From Bin5 sp965261695 (lineage in GTDB: Bacteria; Chloroflexota; Anaerolineae; Caldilineales; Caldilineaceae), in the NCBI GenBank assembly GCA_965261695.1, contig OZ253474.1, positions 1,426,001 to 1,490,000 of the forward strand: a stretch of DNA of 64,000 bases, given 5' to 3'. Positions 41,595 through 50,545 of the stretch are shown here, piece after piece; the stretch's first letter is position 1; every line of letters starts with the position of its first letter. Made by a program: the position numbers and the translations under genes. A model generated the notes under the pieces. The model had not been told where the DNA came from and searched no databases. It was given only the letters and a program-made list of their open reading frames with translations.

Positions 41595-42593
41595 CTACTG
41601 TTCAAGGTCGATGTTCTGACCGTTTTCGGGGTAGAGGAAACAGCGGACGAGATGATCGGTTGACAGCGGCTGCAAGACCGGGCCGCGCTCCCGGCAGAGC
41701 GTTCCCACCTGCTCCTGATAGGCGCAGCGGGGGTGAAATCTGCAACCTGCCGGCGGGGAAACGGGGGAGGGCGGCTGCCCCTGGAGCGACGCCTTGCGCG
41801 TCGCCTCCGGATCGATGTCGGCGATCGCGTCCAGCAGCGCGATCGTGTACGGGTGATGCGGGCGCTCGAAGAGCTGCCGGGCCGGCGCCTGCTCGACGAT
41901 TTTGCCGAGATACATCACGCAGATTCTGTCGGCGATGAACCTGACTGCGCTCAGGTCATGGGAGATGAACAGGAGCGATATTCCCTTGTCGCGGCTGATG
42001 TCGGACAGCAGCTTCAATATCTGCACCTTGACGTTCATGTCTACAGCCGATGTCGGCTCGTCGCAGACGATGAATTCCGGCTCGAGCGCCAGCGTTCTGG
42101 CCAGGGCGACGCGCTGCAACTCGCCGCCGGAAAGTTGAAAACTGTAGCGGTCCACATAGCGCGACGGGAGTCCTACCGCGTCAAGCAGAGTGCGGATGCG
42201 CGCCGTGACCTCCGCCGGCGCGGTGTATCCCATTTTGCGGATCGGATAGCTCAGAATCGTGCGCACATTGTGGCGTGGATTGAGAGATTCCCTGGGGTAT
42301 TGGAACAGGAGCTGAATTTTTTTTCTCGTCTGCGCGTCGATTTTTGCCAGTGAGCGCCCTTTGAAGCGCACGGCACCCTCGGTCGGTTGTGCAAGACCGG
42401 CCAGCAGCCAGCCAAGCGTTGTCTTGCCGCAACCGCTTTCCCCCACCAAGCCGACGATTTCGCCGGCGTCAATGCGCAGCGACACGCCGTCAACGGCCTG
42501 TATCTCGCTGCCGCGCAGTAGCAGGAGGCGCTGCAACCAGGACGAACTTGAGTAGTAGCGTTTTACGCTATCAGCTTCAATCAGTGCGGCCAC
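41595..42593 (-). CDS. Oligopeptide/dipeptide ABC transporter ATPase (DppF/OppF-like)
   Basis: The start is placed at GTG 42593 (VAALIEADSVKRYYSSSS); the frame extends to 42713 but that part reads as non-family sequence. The roughly 332-residue ATPase has Walker A GESGCGKTT, signature LSGGELQRVALARTL, Walker B FIVCDEPTSAVD and the CRFHPRCAY C-terminal cysteine motif. It works with the DppD-like ATPase at 38639. The ribosome binding site (AAGG close to the GTG) is poor, so the start is uncertain. It follows the binding protein gene by about 150 bases. Confidence 0.88.
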   Translation of the reverse strand: MAALIEADSVKRYYSSSSWLQRLLLLRGSEIQAVDGVSLRIDAGEIVGLVGESGCGKTTLGWLLAGLAQPTEGAVRFKGRSLAKIDAQTRKKIQLLFQYPRESLNPRHNVRTILSYPIRKMGYTAPAEVTARIRTLLDAVGLPSRYVDRYSFQLSGGELQRVALARTLALEPEFIVCDEPTSAVDMNVKVQILKLLSDISRDKGISLLFISHDLSAVRFIADRICVMYLGKIVEQAPARQLFERPHHPYTIALLDAIADIDPEATRKASLQGQPPSPVSPPAGCRFHPRCAYQEQVGTLCRERGPVLQPLSTDHLVRCFLYPENGQNIDLEQ

Positions 42594-42746
42594 GACCTTG
42601 CTCTTTGCCGGAAAACGTTTCCGCCCATTGGGACCAAAATGCGAAATACGCACAAAGCGCACAACGTACTGTTCGTTAGGTGCTTCTGGGGCTGCCCAGC
42701 ACGTTGCACGCAATATGCTATATCGTTGTTTAAGTCGGAAGTCGTT

Positions 42747-44444
42747 CTACATGGGCGTGTCGCGTTCGGGCGGACCGTTTTCGGTTTCGGCGACGGTGAC
42801 GCCGTGGATGATGGGGGTGATGGTCGGGCTGGACTCGATCCCTTCCAGGTAGTCCCAGTAGACTTCGAGCCGCGCGCCATGGACGACAGGGACGTGAATC
42901 GCAAGATCGGCGTTCACAAACTGTACGTTCCTGACCGCATCGGCGTATTCCTCCGATCCGGGCGGGGCCTCTCTCATGCGCTGCATGGCGCCCATGAAGC
43001 GGTCGAGCCATTCTTCGGGCATGTCATCCATGTGCCAGGGCGAAATGCCATAGGGCGGGGCATAGTAGCGGCCATATTCGACCACCCAGATGCCGGAATC
43101 GCCGGCGTCATGGTAGACGCCATCGACCTCGTTATCGATGACACGGGGCCAGTTGGCGGATGAGACGTTGGCCTCGACGGTCAGATCGATGCCCACTTTG
43201 GCAACCTGCTCCTGGATGATGCTGGCAGGTTTTTCGTAGCCGCGCCCCTCGGCCAGAACGATGTGTGCGCTGAAGCCGTCGGGGTTGCCAGCCATCTTCA
43301 GGTGCTCACGGGCGGTGTCGAGATCGGCGTGCAGCGAATGGATCTTTTCGACCTCCTGGTTGACCAGCGGATCGTCCGCATACCAGAAGCTGAAGGCCGG
43401 GCTGCCCAGACCGGCGTTGACAACGTTGTTGATGTCGACGCGGTCCATGGCCGCGCTGATCGCCTTGCGGTTGTGGATGCCCTGCTCGGTGAAGCCCAGA
43501 ACGCCTTCGCCGACAAAGGCCAGGTAGTTGATAAAGGGATCGGCGACGGGGATTGAATTCAGACCCTCGGTCTCCTCGATGCGCGCCTGAAGCGTCGGCG
43601 ACACGTTGTAGTTCCAGTCCTGGGCCTGCGCCAGGAGTTGGGAGACGCGCACGGTCGGGTCATTCACAACTTCGAACACGAGGTACTTGGGAATGCTCTC
43701 GGAGAAGCCGCCCCAGAACAGATCCCAGCCCCAGTAGTCGTCGAAGCGCTTGAGCACGACGCGCTCCTCGACACTGTACTCGATCAGCTCGTATGGCCCG
43801 GTCGTCACGCCCGGCACGGCGCTTGTGAGCGCGGTCTGCAAGCCCTCTTTTTCGACCGGCGCGCCGTCATAGGCGCCGGCGGCCACGATGCGCGGGCCGT
43901 CGGTGACCGACATGGCGGAGAGCAGGAACGAGTCGGGCGCGACAAGGTCGATCACGACGGTGAGATCGTCCTGGACGGACACGTTTTCGATGTTGACGAG
44001 CAGACTTGAGGTGGAGAGAGCGTACTCCTTGATGAAGTCCAAGGAGTACTTGACGTCGGCGGCGGTGAATGCCTCGCCATTGTGGAATTTTACCCCTGCG
44101 CGTAGTGGGATCGTCCACCTGCGGCCCTCATTTTCAATAGCGGGCAGAGCGGTGGCAAGGTTCGGTTCGATTCCAGTTCGGGTCAGGCGGTAAAGACCAT
44201 CGTGGTACATGGTGCCCATGGTCTTGTTCGGCGGCGTCAAGGGGTTGTTGGGATCCACGCCTTGCGGATCCTGGATGATGGGATGTTTGATGACGTACTC
44301 ATTCGTCATCGGCATTGCCGGCGATGCCTGTCCCGCCTGGGGCGCGCCCGCAGGGACACAAGCGGCGACGGCCAGGCCGGCTCCGGCCATACCCGTCAAA
44401 TAAATGAACTGGCGGCGTGTCAACGGTCTCGATCCTGTCCTCAT
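42747..44444 (-). CDS. Peptide-type ABC transporter substrate-binding lipoprotein (SBP_bac_5)
   Basis: ATG 44444 has GAGGAG eight bases upstream. The 565-residue protein opens with TRRQFIYLTGMAGAGLAVAA followed by Cys, a Tat-like twin-arginine signal joined to a lipobox, so it is probably exported folded and lipid-anchored. WTIPLRAGVKFHNGEAFTAA and DVKYSLDFIKEY are diagnostic of family 5 binding proteins for peptides, opines or oligosaccharides. It is the first gene of the importer running down to 38639. An inactive fragment of a related protein sits at 9850. Ligand unknown. Confidence 0.93.
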   Translation of the reverse strand: MRTGSRPLTRRQFIYLTGMAGAGLAVAACVPAGAPQAGQASPAMPMTNEYVIKHPIIQDPQGVDPNNPLTPPNKTMGTMYHDGLYRLTRTGIEPNLATALPAIENEGRRWTIPLRAGVKFHNGEAFTAADVKYSLDFIKEYALSTSSLLVNIENVSVQDDLTVVIDLVAPDSFLLSAMSVTDGPRIVAAGAYDGAPVEKEGLQTALTSAVPGVTTGPYELIEYSVEERVVLKRFDDYWGWDLFWGGFSESIPKYLVFEVVNDPTVRVSQLLAQAQDWNYNVSPTLQARIEETEGLNSIPVADPFINYLAFVGEGVLGFTEQGIHNRKAISAAMDRVDINNVVNAGLGSPAFSFWYADDPLVNQEVEKIHSLHADLDTAREHLKMAGNPDGFSAHIVLAEGRGYEKPASIIQEQVAKVGIDLTVEANVSSANWPRVIDNEVDGVYHDAGDSGIWVVEYGRYYAPPYGISPWHMDDMPEEWLDRFMGAMQRMREAPPGSEEYADAVRNVQFVNADLAIHVPVVHGARLEVYWDYLEGIESSPTITPIIHGVTVAETENGPPERDTPM

Positions 44445-44591
44445 CTCCTGACTCCTCTGTGAATTTGCGGCATGGCATCGCTGCGCACGCCATTTGGGTT
44501 GAACTACGTGACAACAACAATCAACCGGAAGATGATCCGATTGGACGGGCCTCTTGTGGTTGCGGGTATGACCTTCTGATGTCAAATGGAC

Positions 44592-45203
44592 CTAACCCAC
44601 GGCGGTTGCGTAGCGCGCGGCGACGACATCCCAATTGATCACGTTCCACCAGTTTTGCACGTACTCGGCGCGACGGTTCTGGTAGTTCAGGTAGTAGGCG
44701 TGCTCCCAGACGTCCAGCCCCAGGAGCGGCGTATCCCCGGTCTGCGTGTACGGTCCGTCCTGATTGGGCGTGCTGTAGATGAGCAGGCTGCCGTCGAGCC
44801 TGACCACGAGCCAGGCCCAGCCGCTGCCAAAGCGGGCGACGGCAGCCGCGTTTAACTTGCTTTTGCATTGGTCAAGACTGCCGTAAGCCTCGGCGATTGC
44901 GCCAGCCAGCGCGCCCGCGGGAGCGCCGCCATTGGGGCCCATCGTCTGCCAGAAGAAGCTGTGGTTGGCATGGCCGCCGCCGTTGTTGCGCACGGCTGCG
45001 CGGATTTGGTCCGGCACCGTGTACAGCTTGTTCAGAATCGCGGTTACGGCCATGTTCTCGAACTCAGTGCCTGCGACCGCCTTGTTGAGGTTGTCAACAT
45101 AGGTGGCGTGATGCTTGCCATGATGCGTGCGCATGGTCTGTTCGTCAATAAACGGCTCGAGAGCATCATAGGCGTATGGCAGAGGTGGTAATTCAAAAGC
45201 CAT
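44592..45203 (-). CDS. sodA: Superoxide dismutase, Fe/Mn family
   Basis: The start at ATG 45203 has AGGAG six bases upstream. The 203-residue enzyme has all four metal ligands: His27 in RTHHGKHH, His81 in GHANHSFFW, and Asp164 and His168 in LDVWEHAYYLNYQNRR. The NQDGPY glutamine and GPNGG loop are more like manganese than iron enzymes. It converts superoxide to peroxide and oxygen, showing an aerobic or oxygen-tolerant life. It follows the PhyH gene by 31 bases in the same unit; both need oxygen-related metal chemistry, though the link may be chance. Confidence 0.95.
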   Translation of the reverse strand: MAFELPPLPYAYDALEPFIDEQTMRTHHGKHHATYVDNLNKAVAGTEFENMAVTAILNKLYTVPDQIRAAVRNNGGGHANHSFFWQTMGPNGGAPAGALAGAIAEAYGSLDQCKSKLNAAAVARFGSGWAWLVVRLDGSLLIYSTPNQDGPYTQTGDTPLLGLDVWEHAYYLNYQNRRAEYVQNWWNVINWDVVAARYATAVG

Positions 45204-45234
45204 TGTAATCTCCTGCACGTTGAAAAGGGATGGG

Positions 45235-46119
45235 CTAACGGCCATTGGCGCCTGTGGTCGGGTAGAGAAGGGGGAAGCGGTCTCCTTCCCAGAGATCGCC
45301 CTCTTCAAGCTCACCCGCTTTCTGATCGGCCAGGACCGCCACATTCCAGGGATGATCGCCGGTGCCGGCCTTGTAGCGCGTGTAGCCCGGCAGCATGTGG
45401 ACGACGATGGTGCGGCGCGGGTCGTGCGTGCGGTTCTCTGTGCTGGCGTGCAAAGTCCTGGAGTGGTGAAAGGAGATGCCGCCGGGTTCGAGCACGAGGG
45501 GCACCATCTCGATCGACTCGCCTGCGGGCACGTTAAAGTCCGGCAGGTCGTTCACATCGGCGTCCTGCTGGAAGAAGTTCCTGTCCGACTGCAGCGGCCA
45601 GCGATGGCTGCCGCGAATAACCTGCATACAGCCGTTTTCGGGCGTCTCGCCATCGAGCGAGATGCGTGCGGTCAGGGCGTGGCCCGGCGTTGTGCATTGC
45701 CAGTAGGCCCAGTCCTGGTGCCAGCCAACCGTGGCCGAACGGGGGCGGGCGGGGCCGATTCCCGGCTTATGCAGCAGCTGATCCTGGAAGAGCCGCATGC
45801 TGTCAGTCCTGGCCAGCTGGGCCGCGATTGCGCCGATCTTCGGCTCCATCACCAGGCGCTTGATGAAATTGTCGGCCCACCAGCCATTGTCAACATTCTT
45901 CATATTCGCTTCCGGATCGCCCGACCACCAGTCGATCTTGTTGGGGGGCACGTTGGTTTCGTACTCCTGGGCGAAGACGCGGGCCATATGCTCTCGCCCC
46001 TCGGCCAGGTCGTCTTCATCGAAGATCGATCCGACAATGAAGTAACCGTTTTCCTCCCAGAAGCGAATCTGCTCCTCTGTTAGTTGAACTGCCTCAAGCG
46101 CATCTTGCTCAGTCGTCAT
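45235..46119 (-). CDS. Phytanoyl-CoA dioxygenase (PhyH) family protein
   Basis: The 294-residue protein has GGAGG seven bases before its ATG. The iron site is complete: His134 and Asp136 in GWHQDWAYW, His224 in RTLHASTENRT, and a 2-oxoglutarate-binding arginine in DPRRTIVVHM. NGCMQVIRGSHRWPL is the family's conserved loop. It should hydroxylate a small substrate using iron(II), 2-oxoglutarate and oxygen. It is only distantly similar to the PhyH protein at 8629, so the two probably act on different compounds. It is co-directional with sodA immediately downstream. Confidence 0.93.
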   Translation of the reverse strand: MTTEQDALEAVQLTEEQIRFWEENGYFIVGSIFDEDDLAEGREHMARVFAQEYETNVPPNKIDWWSGDPEANMKNVDNGWWADNFIKRLVMEPKIGAIAAQLARTDSMRLFQDQLLHKPGIGPARPRSATVGWHQDWAYWQCTTPGHALTARISLDGETPENGCMQVIRGSHRWPLQSDRNFFQQDADVNDLPDFNVPAGESIEMVPLVLEPGGISFHHSRTLHASTENRTHDPRRTIVVHMLPGYTRYKAGTGDHPWNVAVLADQKAGELEEGDLWEGDRFPLLYPTTGANGR

Positions 46120-46294
46120 TGTGGACCTCCTTGCCAGAGCGGTCTTCTGGCCGCTTGCTAAGCAACCAAAGTTTGTTCATGACGCCAATAAAGGGAAGGA
46201 AAGCGTTCACCTTGGTCTTGGCAGTTGACACAGAACGTCATCCTACTTGCGTCCAATCGTTGTCTTCCAGTTCTTCAATGCTTAAAGGCCCGAA

Positions 46295-47269
46295 TCAGCT
46301 CTCTTGCGACCGGCGCAGTCGACCGATTGCGCCCAGGTTAAGGCGCTTCTGCGCCAGCAGTGGGGCAACGATATCGGCTGCGGCGCTGAACAGGAGCAGT
46401 GAGCCGATCGCAAACTGCTGCAGTAAAGGTGAGACGCCGAGCAGATTGAGCGCATTGTGGACAACGGCGAGAAAGATGACGCCGAGAATCGTGCCCGCCA
46501 AGGTGCCCTGGCCGCCGAACAGACTCGTCCCGCCGATTACGACGGACGCGATCACTTCGAGTTCATAACCGATGCCGGCGTTGGTGGTGGATGCGTTGAG
46601 TCTCGCCGCCAGCAGGACCCCAGCGGCAGCGGCCAATGCGCCGCTGAGGATGTAGAGCTTGGCAATATGGAAACGCGAGTTGATTCCCGCTCGTCGCGCT
46701 ATTTCGGCGTCCGTCCCGACTGCGATGGTATAGCGACCAAAGCGGGTCTTTTTGTGGACGGCGTAGAGCGCCACATAGGCGACTGCCATGATGAGAACAG
46801 GGACGGGCAGCGGGCCAATTTCGCCCTTACCGAGAAAGGTGAACGCATCAGCGTAGCCGCGGCCCGCCGTCTCGCCGCCGGACAGGAACAGGACGCCGCC
46901 GCGCACGACGTACAGCGACCCGAGCGTCATGATCAGAGCCGGAATTCTGAGGTAAGCGACGCCGAAGCCGTTGACAGCCCCGACCGCAGCCCCACCAAGA
47001 ATTGCGAGCAGGATGACAATGGGCATGGGCAGCCCGGCGCCAAATCCGACGGCGACGATATAGCCGCCCAGCGCCACGACCGAACCGACAGAGAGGTCGA
47101 AGCCGCCGCCGATCATCAGCAGGGCGACGCCCGACGAAACCAGCCCGATGGCGGAGGCTTGCTGGAGAATGTTGAACCAGTTGTAAAACGTCAGGAATCT
47201 CGGCTGACCAATCGTGATCAGGATACACAGCAGAGCAAGCGCGCCGACCAGGAGGGCTTGACGCATCAA
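46295..47269 (-). CDS. Ribose-type sugar ABC transporter permease (RbsC/BPD_transp_2)
   Basis: The 324-residue permease has eight to ten spans. The family signature is GGGFDLSVGSVVALGGYIVA near 54-73, followed by GAVNGFGVAYLRIPALIMTL and the coupling region TDAEIARRAGINSRF. VVIGGTSLFGGQGTLAGTIL is typical. It forms the channel of a monosaccharide importer together with the ATPase, whose stop overlaps its start by four bases. A binding protein is encoded just upstream at 48140. The sugar is unknown. Confidence 0.94.
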   Translation of the reverse strand: MMRQALLVGALALLCILITIGQPRFLTFYNWFNILQQASAIGLVSSGVALLMIGGGFDLSVGSVVALGGYIVAVGFGAGLPMPIVILLAILGGAAVGAVNGFGVAYLRIPALIMTLGSLYVVRGGVLFLSGGETAGRGYADAFTFLGKGEIGPLPVPVLIMAVAYVALYAVHKKTRFGRYTIAVGTDAEIARRAGINSRFHIAKLYILSGALAAAAGVLLAARLNASTTNAGIGYELEVIASVVIGGTSLFGGQGTLAGTILGVIFLAVVHNALNLLGVSPLLQQFAIGSLLLFSAAADIVAPLLAQKRLNLGAIGRLRRSQES

Positions 47270-48039
47270 GACGCCTCCTCGGCGTTGCCCATTGTGATGA
47301 GATTTACAATTTCGGACGAGGTCGTCGTCCTGGTCGAGCGCACGCCGACGACACGCCCGGCCCGCATGACGACGATGCGGTCAGTGATACGAAAGATGTC
47401 CTCCAGATTGTGGCTTACGACCATTACGCCGTGGCCGTGATCCCTGAATTGCTGGATGATTTCCAATGTGGCCTGTGTTTCGGCCACGCCGAGGGCCGCG
47501 GTCGGCTCGTCGAGGAGGACGATCTTCGCCTGGAAGAATATGGCCCTGGCCAGGGCAACGGCTTGGCGCTGGCCGCCGGACAGCGTGCGCACAAGCTGTT
47601 TGGGATTCAAGTCGAGACCGATACTCGCAAGCAGCTCTTGCGCATGCGCCCGCATGCGACCCTCGTCCAGCCATTGGAATAGCCTGGGACGCTGTAGCAA
47701 CTCACGACCCAGGTGGATGTTGCTGGCGATGTCCAACGTCTCGATGAGGGCCAGGTTCTGGTAGACGATCTCAAGGCCAAGGCGGCGCGCGTCGATCGGG
47801 TCGTTGATCGCGACCTTGGCATCGTCGACGTAGATCTCGCCGACGTCAGCCTTAATGACGCCGGCGAGAATGTTGACCAAGGTAGACTTGCCGGCGCCGT
47901 TGGCGCCGACAAGTCCTACGATTTCGTGCGGGTAGACGGACAGAGAAACGTCGTCGAGCGCTTGGATGCCGCCGTACCGCTTTGAGACTCCCTGTACCTC
48001 AAGACATGGGGAACCGTTCTGCCCACTGTTGACCGTCAT
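47266..48039 (-). CDS. Sugar ABC transporter ATPase, single-domain (RbsA/FrcA-like)
   Basis: The 257-residue protein has one nucleotide-binding domain: Walker A VGANGAGKST, signature LSGGQRQAVALARA, Walker B IVLLDEPTAALGVAET. Ribose-type ATPases usually carry two fused domains of about 500 residues; this is the half-size FrcA form, expected to act as a homodimer. It overlaps the permease gene by four bases and follows the binding protein by 100 bases. The QNLALIETLDIASNIHLGRE segment is typical of carbohydrate importers of this class. Confidence 0.94.
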   Translation of the reverse strand: MTVNSGQNGSPCLEVQGVSKRYGGIQALDDVSLSVYPHEIVGLVGANGAGKSTLVNILAGVIKADVGEIYVDDAKVAINDPIDARRLGLEIVYQNLALIETLDIASNIHLGRELLQRPRLFQWLDEGRMRAHAQELLASIGLDLNPKQLVRTLSGGQRQAVALARAIFFQAKIVLLDEPTAALGVAETQATLEIIQQFRDHGHGVMVVSHNLEDIFRITDRIVVMRAGRVVGVRSTRTTTSSEIVNLITMGNAEEAS

Positions 48040-48139
48040 GGATTTCTCACGCAGTAATCGGCGTTAATTCCCATTGCCGTTGGGCGCATACAGCCCTCTG
48101 CCCGCCTTCATTCGCGAGTGTATTCGCCGTATGACGGCA

Positions 48140-49162
48140 CTATTCGGGAGGCCCCATCCACTCGCCCAGGTCGATATAGGACTGCACCTTGTCCTGCCCG
48201 ACGTAATCGGAGCCGGAGTCGGTATAGGTCTCGACCGCCATGCCCTGGTAATGCTCGTAGAGCGCCATCACGCCGCGGTAGCCCATCAGCCTTGGATACT
48301 GCGCGAAGCAGGCATGAAGCAGGCCGTCGCTGACCGATTCCAACTCCTCCATCGAGCAGTTGCGCGTCACCACCAGGGCCGATGAACCGGCGTCCCTGAT
48401 CGCCTCGGCTGCGCCAAGCCCATCCTGCCCGCTGCAACCGAACACGCCGGCCAGGTCGGGATGAGCGACCAGAATGTCCTGGAGTGCGTTGTAGCCTTTT
48501 TCGCGGCTGGGGCAGGCAAGCGGCATAGCGACGACTTCCGCCTCGGGGAACTGCTCGAGGGCGGCGATGAAGCCGGAGGTGATGTCGCGGCATGTGCTGA
48601 TCGTCGAAGGACAGGCCGTCAACGCGAACTTGCCCTTGCCGCCGGCGTCCTCGATCAGGCGGACGACAGCACCCAACACGCCGTTGAAATTGTCTGTGGC
48701 GACGGTGCTCAGCAGTTTCGCGGGCGCGTCAACCGCCGTATCCATGGCGACGACCGGGATGCCCAACCTATTGGCCTCCTGCACGGCCGGCACGAGGGCG
48801 GCAGAATCAGCCGGCGCCAGCACGATGCCATCGGCGCCACCAGCCAAAGCGTCCTCGAAGGCCTTGATGCTGTCCTCGACGCCCATGTCGCTGGTCCCCG
48901 TCGTATAAATGAGTTCAACTTTGTCGGGACCAAGTTCCTCGGCCGCCTGTCTGCAACCCAGAAGCGCTCCTTGCCAGAACACAGCCGAAGCGTCTTTAAC
49001 CTGGCAGTAGATGCGCAACGGCCCTCTCGCCGCTTCAGCCTCCGGCGTGGCGGTCACGACGACCTCCACTTCGACCACCTGCGGCGCTCCACAGGCGGAT
49101 ATGATGACAGCAAGAACCGCTATCACCGCTACAAAGAGCAACCCTTTCCGTTTCCGAAACAT
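48140..49162 (-). CDS. Ribose-type sugar-binding lipoprotein, unusually cysteine-rich
   Basis: The 340-residue protein has GGAGG seven bases before ATG 49162. A signal peptide ends in the lipobox VIISAC. A low-complexity acidic linker follows, then a type I periplasmic-binding domain: ALAGGADGIVLAPADSAALV, GIPVVAMDTAVDAP and VFGCSGQDGLGAAEAI. The mature domain contains eight further cysteines (for example TACPSTISTCRD, LACPS, TRNCS), rare in this family and suggesting disulfides or metal binding. It delivers a sugar to the permease and ATPase downstream. Confidence 0.92.
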   Translation of the reverse strand: MFRKRKGLLFVAVIAVLAVIISACGAPQVVEVEVVVTATPEAEAARGPLRIYCQVKDASAVFWQGALLGCRQAAEELGPDKVELIYTTGTSDMGVEDSIKAFEDALAGGADGIVLAPADSAALVPAVQEANRLGIPVVAMDTAVDAPAKLLSTVATDNFNGVLGAVVRLIEDAGGKGKFALTACPSTISTCRDITSGFIAALEQFPEAEVVAMPLACPSREKGYNALQDILVAHPDLAGVFGCSGQDGLGAAEAIRDAGSSALVVTRNCSMEELESVSDGLLHACFAQYPRLMGYRGVMALYEHYQGMAVETYTDSGSDYVGQDKVQSYIDLGEWMGPPE

Positions 49163-49274
49163 GCTTTACCTCCTTCAGTGATTCCTGGTGGGAGCAACTG
49201 GTTATGTGCCTGCCGATCTCAACGCGTATGGACACCTCCTAGATGGGCTGGAATATCTTGTCCACCGCTGACAT

Positions 49275-49303
49275 ATGATAACGATATTGGACTTTGCGCG
49301 CAA
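49275..49303 (-). promoter_or_regulatory. Promoter candidate for the ribose-type importer operon
   Basis: On the minus strand TTGCGC (49303-49298) and TATCAT (49280-49275) are separated by 17 bases. They lie about 112 bases upstream of the binding-protein start, leaving a leader of roughly 105 bases. The -10 is embedded in ATATCGTTATCATAT, a partly symmetrical string that could bind a LacI- or GntR-type regulator. Confidence 0.4.
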
Positions 49304-49525
49304 GGAGGATTTTGGCACCGTCATGTTGAATCGACGGGGCGCCGCACCCACTGATCGGCAGGAACAGTTGAGAATGTGGGAAACCGAGCGGCGAGCCTCA
49401 CTTAATGTGCGTTCACTTTGAGAACCGGCTTTTTTCTGAATTGTGTATTTAATTAAGGGCAGACGAGGCGCCCACGATTCAATTGCTTTATTCGCCCGGA
49501 AAGTCTCGGTTTCAAACGGGATTCA

Positions 49526-49968
49526 CATTAGTACGAGCATTTGCGAGCATAGAGCGTTTACCAGCGTTTGCGAGCGTATTCGAGCGTCCTTGGTCGTGTC
49601 AGGTCGCGTCTGGCCGCGCTAAGTTTTCTTCGTGTTCGGGCACGTTTGGGCGTGTTCTGTCGTCATTTTTCGTCATTTTTCGTCATTCTTCGTCATTCTT
49701 CGTCATTCTTCGTCCCAAATTTTTTTTTTGGGTATGGCGGGCAACGGGTGGTTGCGGCGTTGGCTGGGCAGGGAGGGCAGTGATCTGCTGCGCATGGTTC
49801 CTGCGCCGGGCGCGGGATGGGCATAATGGCATGGCATTCATTTGAAATTGGTATGCAGTTGCGGCAGGGCCGCGGCTGCGTTCGTGCGTTTTTCGTACAA
49901 GAGTACTGCAAAATCGGGGCGTTTACAGTTGCTGGGAATTCCAGGGGGGCCTCTCAGAATGGGGGTGA
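49526..49968. repeat. Composite 10-bp-phased minisatellite plus conserved body, copy 2
   Basis: The modules come in the same order as in copy 1 at 15395: GAGCGTTTAC-like units, GTCGCGTC-like units, an AT break, GTTCGGGCACGTTTGGGCGT, then five TCGTCATTCT-type units and a short poly-T. The body (GGCGGGCAACGGGTGGTTGC onward) again includes TGGCATGGCATTCATTTGAA and a GCGGCAGGGCCGC hairpin. The 58 bases around that string differ from copy 1 at only a few positions. Orientation is the same as copy 1. Confidence 0.85.
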
Positions 49969-50038
49969 GGTATGGGAGTGGGGCGATCCGGCGAAACGGC
50001 CGGGAAACCGGAGGCGGATTGGGAGGTCGGCAGGACGA

Positions 50039-50227
50039 ATTCATGAGTTTGCGCTCGTACGAGCGTTTGCGAGTGTTTACGAGTGTTTACGAACTTTTGC
50101 GAGCGTGTCAGGGCGGACCAGGGCGGACCAGGGCGGACTGATTTTAGTTTTTTCCGAAAAGCGCGTATCAATTCGTAGACGGTTGACGCGAGCGTTTGCG
50201 AGCGTGTTTTGACGTGTTTTGACGTAC
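50039..50227. repeat. Third 10-bp-phased array with different module
   Basis: Units GAGCGTTTGC, GAGTGTTTAC (twice) and GAACTTTTGC are followed by three GGGCGGACCA units, an AT-rich break, and then GAGCGTTTGC and two TGTTTTGACG units running up to the transposase remnant. Nearly all units are ten bases long. The middle module differs from the other two arrays, but the leading module and the AT break are the same. Confidence 0.75.
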
Positions 50228-50545
50228 TAAGGTCGTTCCCTATGGCTGCATGATGTGCCGGGCGCCGTCGTGATCATTGGGGACGGCGCACCCTGGCATC
50301 GGGCGAAGTGCGTACAGGCAACCGCCGCAGAACCGGGCTTCTCCGTCATCCTTTTGCCCGCGTATCGTCCTGACCTGAACCCGATAGAAGGACTCTGGCA
50401 GTGGATGAGAGAGGAGGTGACACGCAACCATTGCCACGATTGCATGCGCCACATCTTCGATGCCTGCAAAGCCTTCATCGACCGCATCAATACCGATCCA
50501 ACCAAACGTGTGTCTCGTCTTTGGCCCAAATTTGAACACGATTGA
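50228..50545 (+). pseudogene. C-terminal remnant of an IS630-family transposase
   Basis: The open frame gives about 105 residues: VVIIGDGAPWHRAKCVQATA, then LPAYRPDLNPIEGLWQWMRE and a charged C-terminal helix ending at 50545. These are the second and third acidic blocks of the DDE domain of IS630/Tc1-like transposases (Asp in GDGAPWHR, Glu in NPIEGLW). The N-terminal DNA-binding part and first Asp are missing; the frame is cut at 50228, exactly where the phased array ends. No terminal inverted repeats could be identified. The remnant cannot transpose. Confidence 0.82.
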
